Shown here: in pieces, positions 46,028-56,657 of the stretch
How positions within the stretch are numbered: the stretch's first letter is position 1
How the letters are laid out: each line of letters begins with the position of its first letter
NCBI GenBank assembly: GCA_037957365.1
Contig: JARHVA010000001.1
Coordinates: forward strand, 10,608,501-10,672,500
Direction of reading: 5' to 3'
Source of the DNA: Torreya grandis
Lineage: Eukaryota > Streptophyta > Pinopsida > Cupressales > Taxaceae
Length of the DNA stretch: 64,000 bases
Notes under the pieces: generated by a model
Told to the model about the DNA's origin: nothing
Seen by the model: only the letters and a program-made list of their open reading frames with translations
Database searches by the model: none
Translations under genes and position numbers: made by a program

Positions 46028-46272
46028 TCCGAAGGGTATCTTTTGAACGTTCCGAAGGGCAAGTGAACCTTTTCAAAAAGTCCAAAGGGTATCTTTTGAA
46101 CGTTCCAAAAGGCAAGCGGACCTTTTCAAAAAGTTCGAAGAGTATCTTTTGAACGTTCCGAAGGGCAAGTGGACCTTTTCAAAAACTCCGAAGGGTATCT
46201 TTTGAACGTTCCGAAGGGCAAATGGACCTTTTCAAAAAGTCCAAAGGGTATCTTTTGAACGTTCCGAAGAAT
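46028..46272 (+). repeat. 53-bp minisatellite in the 5' LTR, about 4.6 copies
   Basis: Units start TCCGAAGGGTATC and contain TTTTGAACGTTCCGAAGG and ACCTTTTCAAAAAG. Starts are at 46028, 46081, 46134 and 46187, with a partial unit from 46240. Because 53 is not a multiple of three, all three frames stay open in turn, which makes long meaningless minus-strand frames (46602-46126). Confidence 0.95.
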
Positions 46273-47219
46273 ATGTGGAGACTTGCAGAAAAGCCGAAGG
46301 GTAGATTGCAGAGAATCGGAAGGGTATGAGGACCAATTGGAAGATTTCCGAACGACACTTCCAAATAGAAGCCAATGACGAATTCTTTCGGAGAAATTGG
46401 AGGACACTTCAGGATGAAATGGACTTGAACAAGAACTCCGCAGAAATTGTTCCGAAGACACAAAGATCCGCAACAATTTGTACAAAGGAACCTTCCGAAG
46501 GGTTAAAGCAAGGTTAAAAGACGAGCTATAGTCTACAAAGATCAATGTTGCAAGGAGCGTTCCAATAAGGCCGAAGAAAATAAGATCACGCCAACATGCC
46601 AAAGTTTAATGCACAATAGAAAGGGTAAAGATCGAGCATATTGAGGACAATCGAAAGGAGCGGAAGCGAACCCATCACATAGAAAGCAACGAGATGCGAA
46701 AAGGGAAGAAAAGAAGCTCGATGGTTAATGACAAAGCAAGAATTAAAAGACATGCTGCTTTAAAAATCAACAACTCACGCTTAATCGGTGCATTAGATCC
46801 AATGGTGCAAAGCAAGCCCAGATTACCCTCCGAGTGCACGTGCATTTGACAAGTGTCAAGAGGTCATAAGGAAAGATCCAACAAAGAAAAGAACATGAAC
46901 TTGGCGCAACGAAAAAAATAAAAAGCCCGCATTTAATGTGTTCTAACTGTCTATAAAGGAACATCTGGAACAGGGATGAACTCGATATATCTTCACGGAG
47001 CTCAAGATTAATCAATCTAATTGATCGAGGAAGCAGCGCAGTTAAGAACAGTAGAAGTGCACATGCCAAAGATAATAAAGACATTTGAACGTTGCCGTTT
47101 GAAGCATGAATCGAGACACGAAGTAAAAGTCACATTGAATGCAAATCAGAGGCTTGAAGCGGTTAAGAGTCGTTGAAGTGTGAACACTTTACAGATAGAA
47201 AACCCTAAGATGCATTTGT

Positions 47220-47229
47220 CTATATATGC
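47220..47229 (+). promoter_or_regulatory. TATA box of the copia 5' LTR
   Basis: CTATATATGC, conserved in the other LTR at 56026-56035, about 615 bp before the LTR end. Confidence 0.55.
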
Positions 47230-47845
47230 TAGGAACAAAACATTTGAAAGTGTCTTTTTGTTGCGGCAATAATAATTAGAGTTTTAACTCAAAATTGTCG
47301 AATGAGGACATATGCAGACAGCGTAAAAAGGCAAAGCGATTAAGGTGGCAAAATAGAAGATATCCAGACAAAGAGATAGAGGCAGATAAGACGAGAAGGC
47401 ACATAGTATGAAGACGCAATTACAGACAAGACTTGTAACAGAAAAACTGAACAAGATTAATTTTGAATCTCTTTTGTATTCTGAAGTTGTAGCTTCATAT
47501 CTATGATAGGTTGGTGCCATCAAAAAAACTGAGTTGGTGCTCAGTTAGGAAGTTGGTGCTTCTTTAGAGTGGGTGCTCTTGAATGTAACCAGTGAGGTTT
47601 GTCTGTGAGACATCTTTTCTATGAGGTTGGATTAGAACAGTAGTTTCTAACAGCTTTTCTCACCATGGTTTTTCCCTTTGGGTTTCCACATAAAACTCTG
47701 GTGTTAAGCATTTTTGTGTATGATCTTTGCTTTTATTCTTTACATTGCATATACATTCTATATCTTGTTTAAAAGTTTTTAAGAACCAGATTTTAGCTTA
47801 TCTACTGATTCACCCCCCCTCTCAGTAGATAGTGTGTTCAACAAT

Positions 47846-47857
47846 TGGTATCAGAGC
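47846..47857 (+). other. Primer-binding site of the copia element
   Basis: TGGTATCAGAGC, the initiator Met tRNA complement, two bases after the 5' LTR end. Confidence 0.95.
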
Positions 47858-47913
47858 GCAAGTTCCTTAGAAGAAGCTTAATTGGCTCAGGGAGATCGTG
47901 GTTAGTGAACACA

Positions 47914-49833
47914 ATGGCCTGCTAAGAAGGATCTTCATCAAACAAGGCTCCTTTGTTCGATGGGTCTAACTATGTTTTTTGAAGCATAAAAATGGAAGCA
48001 TACTTGTCTTCACTAGGGTTTGATGTATAGATGTCAGTGATAAATGCTTATACAACTCCTATTGTAACTCTTGTTGATCAGGCAGCCAAAAAGGCTTATG
48101 AAAACAACGCCAAAACAAAGAGCGTTATTCTTTGTGGGTTGTCAAACTCCGAGTTTGTCAGAGTTATGCACTGTCAGAGTGCAAAAGACATTTGAAATAA
48201 GTTAAAAGGTATCTACGAAAGAGACAACAAAGTGAAACAGGGCAAGTTGCAAACGTACAAAAGACAATTTGAAACTCTGAAGATGAATGAAGAAAAGAAG
48301 ATGGCTGACTACCTCCTCAGGGTAGATGAAATAGTCAACACCATAAGAGGACTTATAGAAACAATAGAAGAATCGACTATTGTCAAGAAGGTTCTGAGAT
48401 CCCTTCCATCAAGATACGACTCCAAAATTTTGACTATTAAAGAAGCAAGAGATTCCGACAAGCTTACCGTGGACGAACTACATGAAACGTTTACAGCCTA
48501 CGAAATGAGGATGGGAGAAACAGACACGAACAAAAGAGAAGCAGCCTTCAAAGTAGTAAAGCCTACAAAAGAAGAACCCTCTGTACTCGATTCTGAGGAG
48601 ACTGATGGTGAAGAAGCCAATTTTGTCAGAAAACTGAAGAGAGGATTAGGTAAGTATAAAATAAAACTTATGTTCAAGTGTTTTAACTGTGGCAAGGTAG
48701 GACACTTCGCTGCAAAATGTCCATACAATAAGGACAACTCCGAGCAAGTAAAAAGTATCAAAAAGGTGAAACCACATTATGCTAAGAGGAAAAACTTCTT
48801 CATGAACAAAAAGGGGTTATATATAAAAGAAGATAGTGACTCAGTGGGAAAGAGTAATAGTGATAGCTTTGACGATGAGCATGACTGTGCCTTTCTAGCT
48901 GAGGGAGATGAGTTCCTATTTATGGTAGAAGAATTCGCCTACTTGAATCAAGAACAAAATGAAGATGAAGATTGGAATGAAAGAGAAGGTGAGATTGATC
49001 TTGAAAGTGAACTTGTGTGTGCTCTTAAAGAAATTGAAAATTTGAGAAAAAAAAACTCAATGCACAGGAAGCATGAGAAGGAGCTTGAAAAGGCTAATCA
49101 AATGATTGTGATGCTAAAAACTCAAGTTGAGGAAGCCAACAAAATAGGAGAAGTCGTCAAGATGGATCTCTAGTCCAAATCCAACGAATGTATGAGACTT
49201 GAATCAGAGGTAGTATCCTTGAGGAAAGAACTTGAGAAGGCAAGAGACCAACTAAACAAAAGCTTAAAGCTGACAAAATGATCAGAAGTTCTTAGTGAAT
49301 TGATCAGTGCGCAAAAGCCTTCAAATGAAAAGTCAGGCCTTGGATATGATAAAGAAAAAAGATCCTCAGCGTGTACATCAACGAACTTGTATGATAACTT
49401 CAAAAAAGGAGAAGCAAAAGCTATGAACGAGAAGATCAACTAAGAAGCAACGAAAGCAAAAATCAAAAAGGACATAAAGACTAATCCAAGGAAAGATGCA
49501 GAAGGATACATGAAAGTGGCAGATCTGAAAAAACAGAAAGGTAAGAGTTTTCGATATACTGCACCAAAGAACATTATGACCAGGTACTTTCCTTCCTTTT
49601 ATGGTTATTGTTTTAGCTATAATCAGTTCGGTCATAGGGCTATTGATTGTAAAGCTTTTCTTACTAAAAGATTTAATTTTGCTAGTAGAAATTCATCTAC
49701 TCCTTTAATAGATTCAAATTTAATATGTTACAATTGCAATAATTCCGAACATATAGCTAAGTATTGTAGAGCTAACATTGCAATGACAAAAAAATACAGT
49801 TTAGGCAAAGGCATGTCTTTAAATGAAAACTGA
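47914..49833 (+). pseudogene. Copia Gag with three zinc knuckles, broken
   Basis: ATG at 47914 is followed at once by stops (codon 4 TAA; further TGA and TAG before 48012, TGA near 48193), yet the frame continues correctly: APLFDGSNY, then LCGLSNSEFVRV and the long open part 48232-49173 (KRQFETLKMNEEKKMADYLLR, the UBN2-type Gag core). A zinc knuckle CFNCGKVGHFAAKC lies at about 48679-48720, followed by an acidic region. After stops at 49171, 49279 and 49441, a second frame (49510-49833) carries two more knuckles: CFSYNQFGHRAIDC (second Cys changed to Tyr) and CYNCNNSEHIAKYC (intact C-x2-C-x4-H-x4-C). Three knuckles is more than the single one usual for copia Gags. Gag would assemble the particle and bind RNA. 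Confidence 0.85.
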
Positions 49834-49887
49834 GTTTAAAAGGCCACTCTTAAAAAAAGGAAAAAGGCAAATGAGAGACCCAAAAAG

Positions 49888-52800
49888 ATGTTGAAAGTGA
49901 AAGATCAATCCCTGATTGCTCAAACGGCACTCCATGCCAAAGAGCAAAACTTTTGGGTCATAAACAGCAGTTGCTCAAAGCATATGACTAGGAACAAGAG
50001 CATATTCACCAATTTAAGTAGATGCAACGAAGGGACTGCCAATTTGGGAGATAACACTACAGTCAAAATTAGAGGTAAAAGAACCTTGCACATAGATGGC
50101 AAGCTTCCTACATATGACATCATGTATGTTAAAGGACTTAAACATAATCTCTTAAGTGTAAGTCAAAAGTGTGATAATGGTTATGAAGTCATATTTAATG
50201 CTGAAAGTTGTAAACTGAAAAGTGTTGAAAAAACCATTGCACAAGAAAGAACTAAAAGCAACATATACAACTTGATTGAAAAAAATGATGCAAGTTGCCT
50301 CATAGGAAAAATCGATGAGAGCTGGGTATGGCATAAAAAAATGGGTCACGTCAACTTCGACAATCTAGTCAAAGCTCTAACAAGTGTGTTAGACATATGC
50401 CCAAAATAATCAAACCTGCAGACATCACATGCAGAGCATGCCAACTAGGAAAGCAGACAAGGGTCAGATTTGAAACGAAAGAATATGCGACCTCAAAACC
50501 CCTACAAATAGTTCATACAGATTTATGTGGTCCTACTAGGACAAAAAGATCTAAAGGTGTATACTATTTTATGTTGTTTGTAGATGACTTCTCAAGGATG
50601 ACATGGGTAACATTTTTGAAAGATAAATCACAAGCCTTTGAGAGATTTATGATCTTCAGGGCCATGGTTGAGAATGAAATGGGAAGAAAAATTAAATGTT
50701 TAAGATCAGACAAAGGTGGAGAATTCACCTCCAACGAGTTTATAAAATATTGTGAGAAGCATGGGATTAAGAGACAGTACTCTGCTGTAAAAGTCCACAA
50801 CAAAATGGAGTTGTAGAAAGAAAAAACAAAACTGTGAAGGAGATGGCCAAAACAATGCTGAAAGAGGCAAAACTTCTTGATGGATATTGGAAAGAGGCAA
50901 TTCAAACAGCAGTATATATCCTAAACAGAGTTCAACTTAGGGTAAAAAATGATAAAACCCCATTGAACTGTGGTTTGAAAAACCTACATCCGTAAAGTAT
51001 TTCAAAGTGTTTGAAACCAAGTGCTACATCAAAAGAAAAGAGGCCAAACTTGGAAGTTTCGAGTCAAGATGTGATGAAAGAATTTTTTTTGGATACTCCA
51101 CTCACAGCAAACCCTATGTGTGTTACAGCAGACGGCTGCACGAAATAGTTGAAAGCATCAATGTCAAGGTAGAAGGATTCAAACAAGTTGAGCCTAATGA
51201 GGAGATCAGAATTGAAGAATCGGGAGCAAAAAATGAAGTAGAAAATAGTGAAGACAAAGAAAAGAGTAAAAGGGCACTTGCAAGGTTTGTTCAAAAAAAA
51301 CATCCCAAGGAGCAGATAATTGACAACAAAGACGAGGGTGTTCAGACTAGGAGAAGAGTTGTAATAAACAAGGAGCAAGTAAACTTTGCTCTACTTTCAG
51401 AAATTGAGCCTAAGACCTTCAATGAAGCCAACAAAGATGAAAACTGGCTAGCCGCCATGGAAGAACTCAGCCAAATTGAATAAAATAAAACTTGGGAATT
51501 AGTTCCTAGACCCTCAAACAAGAATGTAATAGGAACTAAGTGGGTTTATAAAAACAAACTCAATGAAGATGGAGCTATCATAAAAAACAAAGCTAGACTG
51601 GTGTGCAAAGGATATGCACAAGTAGAAGGCATAGATTTTGAAGAGACATTTGCTCATGTGGAAGCTATAAGAATGTTCTTGGCATTCTCTGTTCATAATA
51701 ATTTCAAGGTATATCAAATGGATGTGAAGTCAGCATTCCTAAATGGAAACTTAGAAGAGGAAGTGTACATTGAACCAGAAAAATTTCAGTTAGCAGAGGA
51801 AAATTATGTGTGCAAACTAAAGAAAGCTTTGTATGGTCTTAAACAGGCACCTAGAGCATGGTATTCATGATTGGATCAATACCTACAACAACAAGATTTC
51901 AGAAAAAAGTGCGCAGACAACAATCTGTATTTTAAATCAGAAGGTGAGCATACGCTGATTGTTGTTGTTTATGTGGTTGATATTATCTTTGAAGGTGGTG
52001 ATAGTAACATGTGCAAAGAATTTGCTATGCAAATGCAAAATGAATTTGAAATGTCAATGCTAGGAGAACTCTCTTTCTTCCTTGGTCTGCAAATTACGCA
52101 AACTAATGAAGGGATATTCATATCTCAAACTAAGTACGCGAAGGAGATGCTCAAGAAATTTGGAATGAAAAACAGCAAACCAATAGGTGCTCTCATGATG
52201 ACTAGTTGTAAGCTAAGCAAGGAAGATGAGTCTCCTGATATAAATAATACGTTGTATAGATCAATGATAGACAACCTGATGTATTTAACAGCATCAAGAC
52301 CAGACATCATGCAAGAAGTGTGCATGGTTGCACAGTTTCAAGCAACCCCCAAAGAATCACATGTTAATGCTGCAAAACGAATCTTCAGGTACATCAAGAG
52401 CACAATTGACTATGGGTTGTGGTACCCAACTAGCAATGATCTTACTTTGGTTGCATATATTGATGTTGATTGCGCAAGAAGCATGGATGACCAAAAAAGT
52501 ATTAGTGGTTTTGCATTCTTTCTGGGTAGCAGACTTGTGTCTTGGCTGAGCAAGAAGCAAGAATCGATTACACTCTCTACAACTGAAGCAGAATATGTCG
52601 CAGCAATTGCATGCTGCACTCAAGTCTTGTGGATGAAGCAAACTCTCGAGGACATAAAGGTAGAATATCAAGCACCTATCTCTATTTTTTGTAATAGTTA
52701 AAATGCCATAAATCTATCCAAGAATCCAGTGATGCATTCTAAACCAAGCATATCTCCATAAAATATCATTTTTTGAGAGGAAAGGTTGCAAGTCAAGAGG

Positions 52801-52925
52801 TCACAATGAAATATGTGCCAACCAAGGATCAAATTGTAGATATTTTCACCAAGTCTCTTCCCAAGGAGCAATTTGAGTATCTAAGAGAGAAGTTGGGAGT
52901 TGTAGCTCCCACCCCATATCACTAG
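49888..52925 (+). pseudogene. Copia Pol (protease, integrase, RT, RNase H), broken
   Basis: Protease: WVINSSCSKHMT (about 49951-49986), where the family has D-S-G, so the catalytic Asp is Asn. Pre-integrase WVWHKKMGHVNFDNL (about 50326-50370). Integrase: HTDLCGPT and LRSDKGGEF with both catalytic Asp present (about 50512 and 50701). A frameshift near 50795 separates the third motif (QQNGVVERKNKT, in another frame). [25 protein letters not shown] (about 51583-51651), [24 protein letters not shown], and the active site VVVYVVDIIF (about 51961-51990), where YVDD has become YVVD. RNase H: SKKQESITLSTTEAEYVA. Stops at 51481-51483, 51868-51870 and 52699-52701 interrupt; the last motif is DIFTKSLPKEQFEYL, ending TAG 52923-52925. 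Confidence 0.92.
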
Positions 52926-53430
52926 ACTTTTGTGATAGGTTATAAATCCAGGGGGATTATTGCAGGTATATTATTAACTCCTAGATTAAGAGTGAAGGCA
53001 ATATGCTGTGTACTTTACACATCATTTGTCATTTGATGTCAAGGAGCAGACAAAGGTATGTTGGATCTAGATTTTTATGCTCATCTATGAAAGAGATATC
53101 TATTGTTGATTGGTCTTTCAGACCAATGCTATATCCATGATCGATTGAAGCATATGAAAGCCAAGAGAGTCATAAGAACAGTTCAGGTCCGTGTGCATTA
53201 TCCAAGGGGGAGTCTCTCTTCAAAATGCTCTATCTAGAAAGGTCCAAGGATCAAAACAGCTCAGAAGCTAATAAAGGAGCAATGTGCTTTTATGGTTTAG
53301 CAAACACTCTTTGTCATTAATGTCAAAGGGAGAGAAATTAGAATAAGAGCAAGCAAGTAGAATTAGAAGGAAATTTTGAGGCGGTTTTTGCTCTTGAGGG
53401 TGTTTTGCCATCAATGACAAAGGAGGAGAT
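52926..53430 (+). other. Copia 3' internal region with polypurine tract
   Basis: No second open frame (no env-like gene) after Pol. It ends with AATGACAAAGGAGGAGAT (about 53413-53430), the purine tract abutting the 3' LTR. Confidence 0.7.
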
Positions 53431-53984
53431 TGTTGGCAATTTGAGCAAAGAGACAGCTGACAGTTTGAATATCATGATCCAGAAAATAGTTTGAGGACTA
53501 AAGAATTGTCATTCCCGTCTAAGGCAGCATGGAATTGTCATTGATGTCAAAGGTTGATGTCATTGATGTCATTAAAATTGAATATGATCATGCATTAATC
53601 CCAAAGGTTGAGTTGAGCAGACTTGTGGAGTAAATCGGATTTGCGAAGTGCTCTTACTTATAAAATAAGTAAAGCAGAGTCGAAAACCCGAAGTGGTCTA
53701 TAGGAGTTGTTCAAGGTTCTGAAGTGACTTTACTCGATCGAGATTCTAGAACGACTTTACTTCCTTATGCTTTATAAGTCAAGCAATGTTAGATCATGAG
53801 TTGGTCTAAGAAGAGGTTATCGGGTTTCCAAGATAGCTTTACTTCTCCTATGTTTATAAGCTAAGCAATGTGGAAAACCCGAAAGGGTCCAGCGAAGAGG
53901 TAATCAGGGATTTGCAAGCACGTTACTTGTCAAGTTGATAAGTCAAGTAATGTCAAAAACCCGAAAGGGTCTAGAAGAGACAAT

Positions 53985-55745
53985 CAGGATTTTTGAGTGG
54001 CTTTACTTCTCTTAAGTACATAAGTCAAGAAGGATGAAAAACCCGAAATAGTCTTGAAGAATTCCTTCAGAGGAATTCTTTTGAAAACAGTGGCAAGGAC
54101 AATTCTTTCGAAAAAATTGTCAAGTCCTTTTCAAAAAATTGTCCCTTAACAAAAATCCGAAGGGTATCTTTTGAACATTCCGAAAGACAAGTAGACCTTT
54201 TCAAAAAGTCCGAAGGGTATCTTTTGAACATTCCAAAAGGCAAGTGGACCTTTTCAAAAAGTCTGAAGGGTATCTTTTGAATGTTCCGAAGGGCAAGTGG
54301 ACCTTTTCAAAAAGTCCGAAGGGTATCTTTTGAACGTTGCAAAGGGTATGTGGACACTTGCAGAAAAGCCGAAGGGTAGATTGTAGAGAATCCGAAGGGT
54401 ATGAGGACCGATTTGAAGATTTCCAAAGGACACTTCCGAATAGAAGCCAATGACGAATTCTTTCGGAGAAATTGGAGGACACTTCAGGGTGAAATGGATC
54501 CAGACAAGAAGTCCACCAACATTGTTCCGAAGACAAAGACCCGCAATAATTTGTACAAAGGAACCTTTCGAAGGGTTAAAGCAAGGTTAAAAGACAAGCT
54601 GGTCTACAAGGATCAATGTTGCAAGAAGCGTTACAAGAAGGCCGAAGAAAATAAGATCACGCCAACATGCCGAAGTTTAACGCACAATAAAAAGGGTAAA
54701 GATCAAGCATATCGAGGACAAAAGAAGCTCGATGGTTAATGACAAAGCAAGAATTAAAAGACATATTGCTTTAAAAGATCAACGACTCACGCTTGATCAG
54801 TGCATTAGATCCAATGGTGCAAAGCAAACCCAGATTACCCTCAGAGTGCACGCACATTCACCATCGGGATTTCTGAGTGGCTTTACTTCTCTTAAGTACA
54901 TAAGTCAAGAAGGATGGAAAACCCGAAATAGTCTTGAAGAATTCCTTCGAAGGAATTCTTTCGGAAAAAGTGGCAAGGACAATTCTTTCGAAAAAATTGT
55001 CAAGTCCTTTTCGAAAAATTGTCCCTTAACAAAAATCCAAAGGGTACTTTTAGAAAGTTCGAAGGGTATCTTTTGAACGATCTGAAGGACAAGTGGACCT
55101 TTTCAAAAAGTTTGAAGGGTATCTTTTGAACATTCCGAAGGGCAAGTGAACTTTTTTAAAAAGTCCGAAGGGTATCTTTTGAACGTTCCGAATGGCAAGA
55201 GGACCTTTTCAAAAAGTTTGAAAGGTATCTTTTGAACGTTGCAAAGGGTATGTGGACACTTGCAGAAAAGCCGAAGAGTAGATTGCAAAGAATCCGAAGG
55301 GTATGAGGACCAATTGGAATATTTTCGAAAGACACTTCCGAATAGAAGCCAATGACGAATTCTTTCGGAGAAGGCCAAAGAAAATAAGATCAAGCCAACA
55401 TGCCAGATTTTTTACGCACAATAGAAAGGGTAAAGATCGAGCATTTCGAGGACAATCGCAAGGAGCAAAAGCGAACCCATCATATAGAAAGCAACAAGAT
55501 GTGAAAAAGGAAGAAAAGAAGCTCAATGGTTAATGACAAAGCAAGAATTAAAAGACATGTTGCTTTAAAAGATCAACGGCTCACGCTTGATCGGTGCATT
55601 AGATCCAATGGTGCAAAGCAAAGTCAGATTACCCTCCAAGTGCACACGTATTTGACAAGTGTCAAATGGTCATAAAGAAAGATACAACAAAGAAAAGAAC
55701 GTGAACTTGGCACGACGAAAGAAATAAAAAGCCCGCATTTAATGT
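53985..55745 (+). repeat. 880-bp tandem duplication inside the copia 3' LTR
   Basis: Copy A (53985-54864) and copy B (from 54865) both run from GGATTT-x-TGAGTGGCTTTAC through the 53-bp array, the TTCGGAGAA block and TTAATGACAAAGCAAGAATT to the CACGC region. Copy B has lost about 170 bp corresponding to 54471-54640. Copy A has lost about 65 bp that copy B keeps (around 55450-55515). The 5' LTR has only one copy. Confidence 0.85.
54937..54960. repeat. 24-bp perfect palindrome in the copia 3' LTR
   Basis: Centred on TTCGAA (half-site AAGAATTCCTTC). The matching site in the 5' LTR (45933-45950) is an 18-bp palindrome. The copy at about 54060-54075 is disrupted by one substitution. Confidence 0.9.
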
Positions 55746-56657
55746 GTTCTAACTCTCTATAAAGGAACAGCTGGAACAGGTGATGAACTCGATATATCTT
55801 CACGAAGCTCGAGATTAATCAATCTAATTGATCGAGGAAATGGCACAATTAAAAACAGTAGAAGTGCACATGCCAAAGATAGTAAAGACATTTGAACGTT
55901 GCCATTTGAAGCATGAATCGAGACATGAATAAAAGTCACATTGAATGCAGATTAGAGGCTTGAACCGGTTAAAAGCAGTTGAACTGTGAACACTTTACAG
56001 ATAGAAAATCCTAAGATGCATTTGTCTATATATGCTACGAATAGAGCATTTGAAAGTGTCTTTTTGCTGTTGCGGCAATAATAATTAGTGTTAACTCAAA
56101 ATTATCAAGTGAGGACATATGCAGACAGCATAAAAAGGCAAAGCAATTAAAGTGTGTCAAAATAGAAGATATCCAGACACAAAAAGATAGAGGCAGATAA
56201 GACGAGAAGGCACATAGCGTGAAGGTGCAGTTATAGACAAGACTTGTAAAAGAAAAACTGAGCAAGATTCATTTTGAATCTCTTTTGTATTCTGAAGTTG
56301 TAGCTTCATATCTCTGATAGGTTGGTGCCATCAGAAAAATTGAGTTGGTGCTCAGTTAGAAAGTTGGTGCTTCCTTAGAGTGGGTGCTTTTGAATGTAAC
56401 CAGTGAGGTTTGTCTGTGAGGCATCTTTTCTATGAGGCTGGATTAAAACAGTAGTTTCTAGCAGCTTTTCTCATCGTGATTTTTTCCTTTGGATTTCCAC
56501 GTAAAAATCTGGTGTTGAGCATTTTTGTGTGTATGATCTCTGCTTTTGTTCTTTACATTGCATATACATTCTATATCTTGTTTAAAAGTTTTTAAAGAAC
56601 CAGGGTTTAGCTTATCTAATGATCCATCCCCCCTCTCAATAGATAGTGTGTTCAACA

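Larger units (their letters stand above)
45304..47843 (+). repeat. 5' LTR of the copia element
   Basis: 2540 bp. Aligns with 53431-56657. Holds a 53-bp tandem repeat (46028-46272), an 18-bp palindrome centred on TTCGAA (45933-45950), and a TATA box at 47220-47229. The ends were set from the alignment, the TG...CA rule and the adjacent primer-binding site. Confidence 0.93.
45304..56657 (+). mobile_element. Full-length Ty1/copia element (11.35 kb) with very long LTRs
   Basis: Starts TGTTGGCAATTTG and ends TGTTCAACA. Near-perfect target duplication: ATTCG (45299-45303) and ACTCG (56658-56662), interrupting gypsy-B coding sequence. LTRs at 45304-47843 (2540 bp) and 53431-56657 (3227 bp), Met-tRNA primer-binding site at 47846-47857, gag, pol in the copia order (protease, integrase, RT, RNase H), and a purine tract AAAGGAGGAGAT before the 3' LTR. 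Several stops, a frameshift and two lost active-site residues show it is inactive. Confidence 0.93.
53431..56657 (+). repeat. 3' LTR of the copia element, enlarged by a tandem duplication
   Basis: 3227 bp. Aligns with 45304-47843 at both ends, but its middle is present twice (53985-54864, then 54865 onward; period 880 bp). Each copy also has its own 53-bp repeat array (54156-54345; 55058-55247). A TATA box lies at 56026-56035. It ends TTCAACA at 56657. Confidence 0.92.

Noticed and set aside
46126..46602. 158-codon minus-strand frame with repeated FGTFKRYPS-like peptides (also at 54201-54536 and 55103-55393)
   Set aside because: It is the 53-bp LTR minisatellite read through. The unit length is not a multiple of three, so the repeated peptides are frame-rotated by-products, not a repeat protein.
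46028..55250. CRISPR-like regular repeats
   Set aside because: The 53-bp units are head-to-tail with no spacers and lie in plant LTRs.
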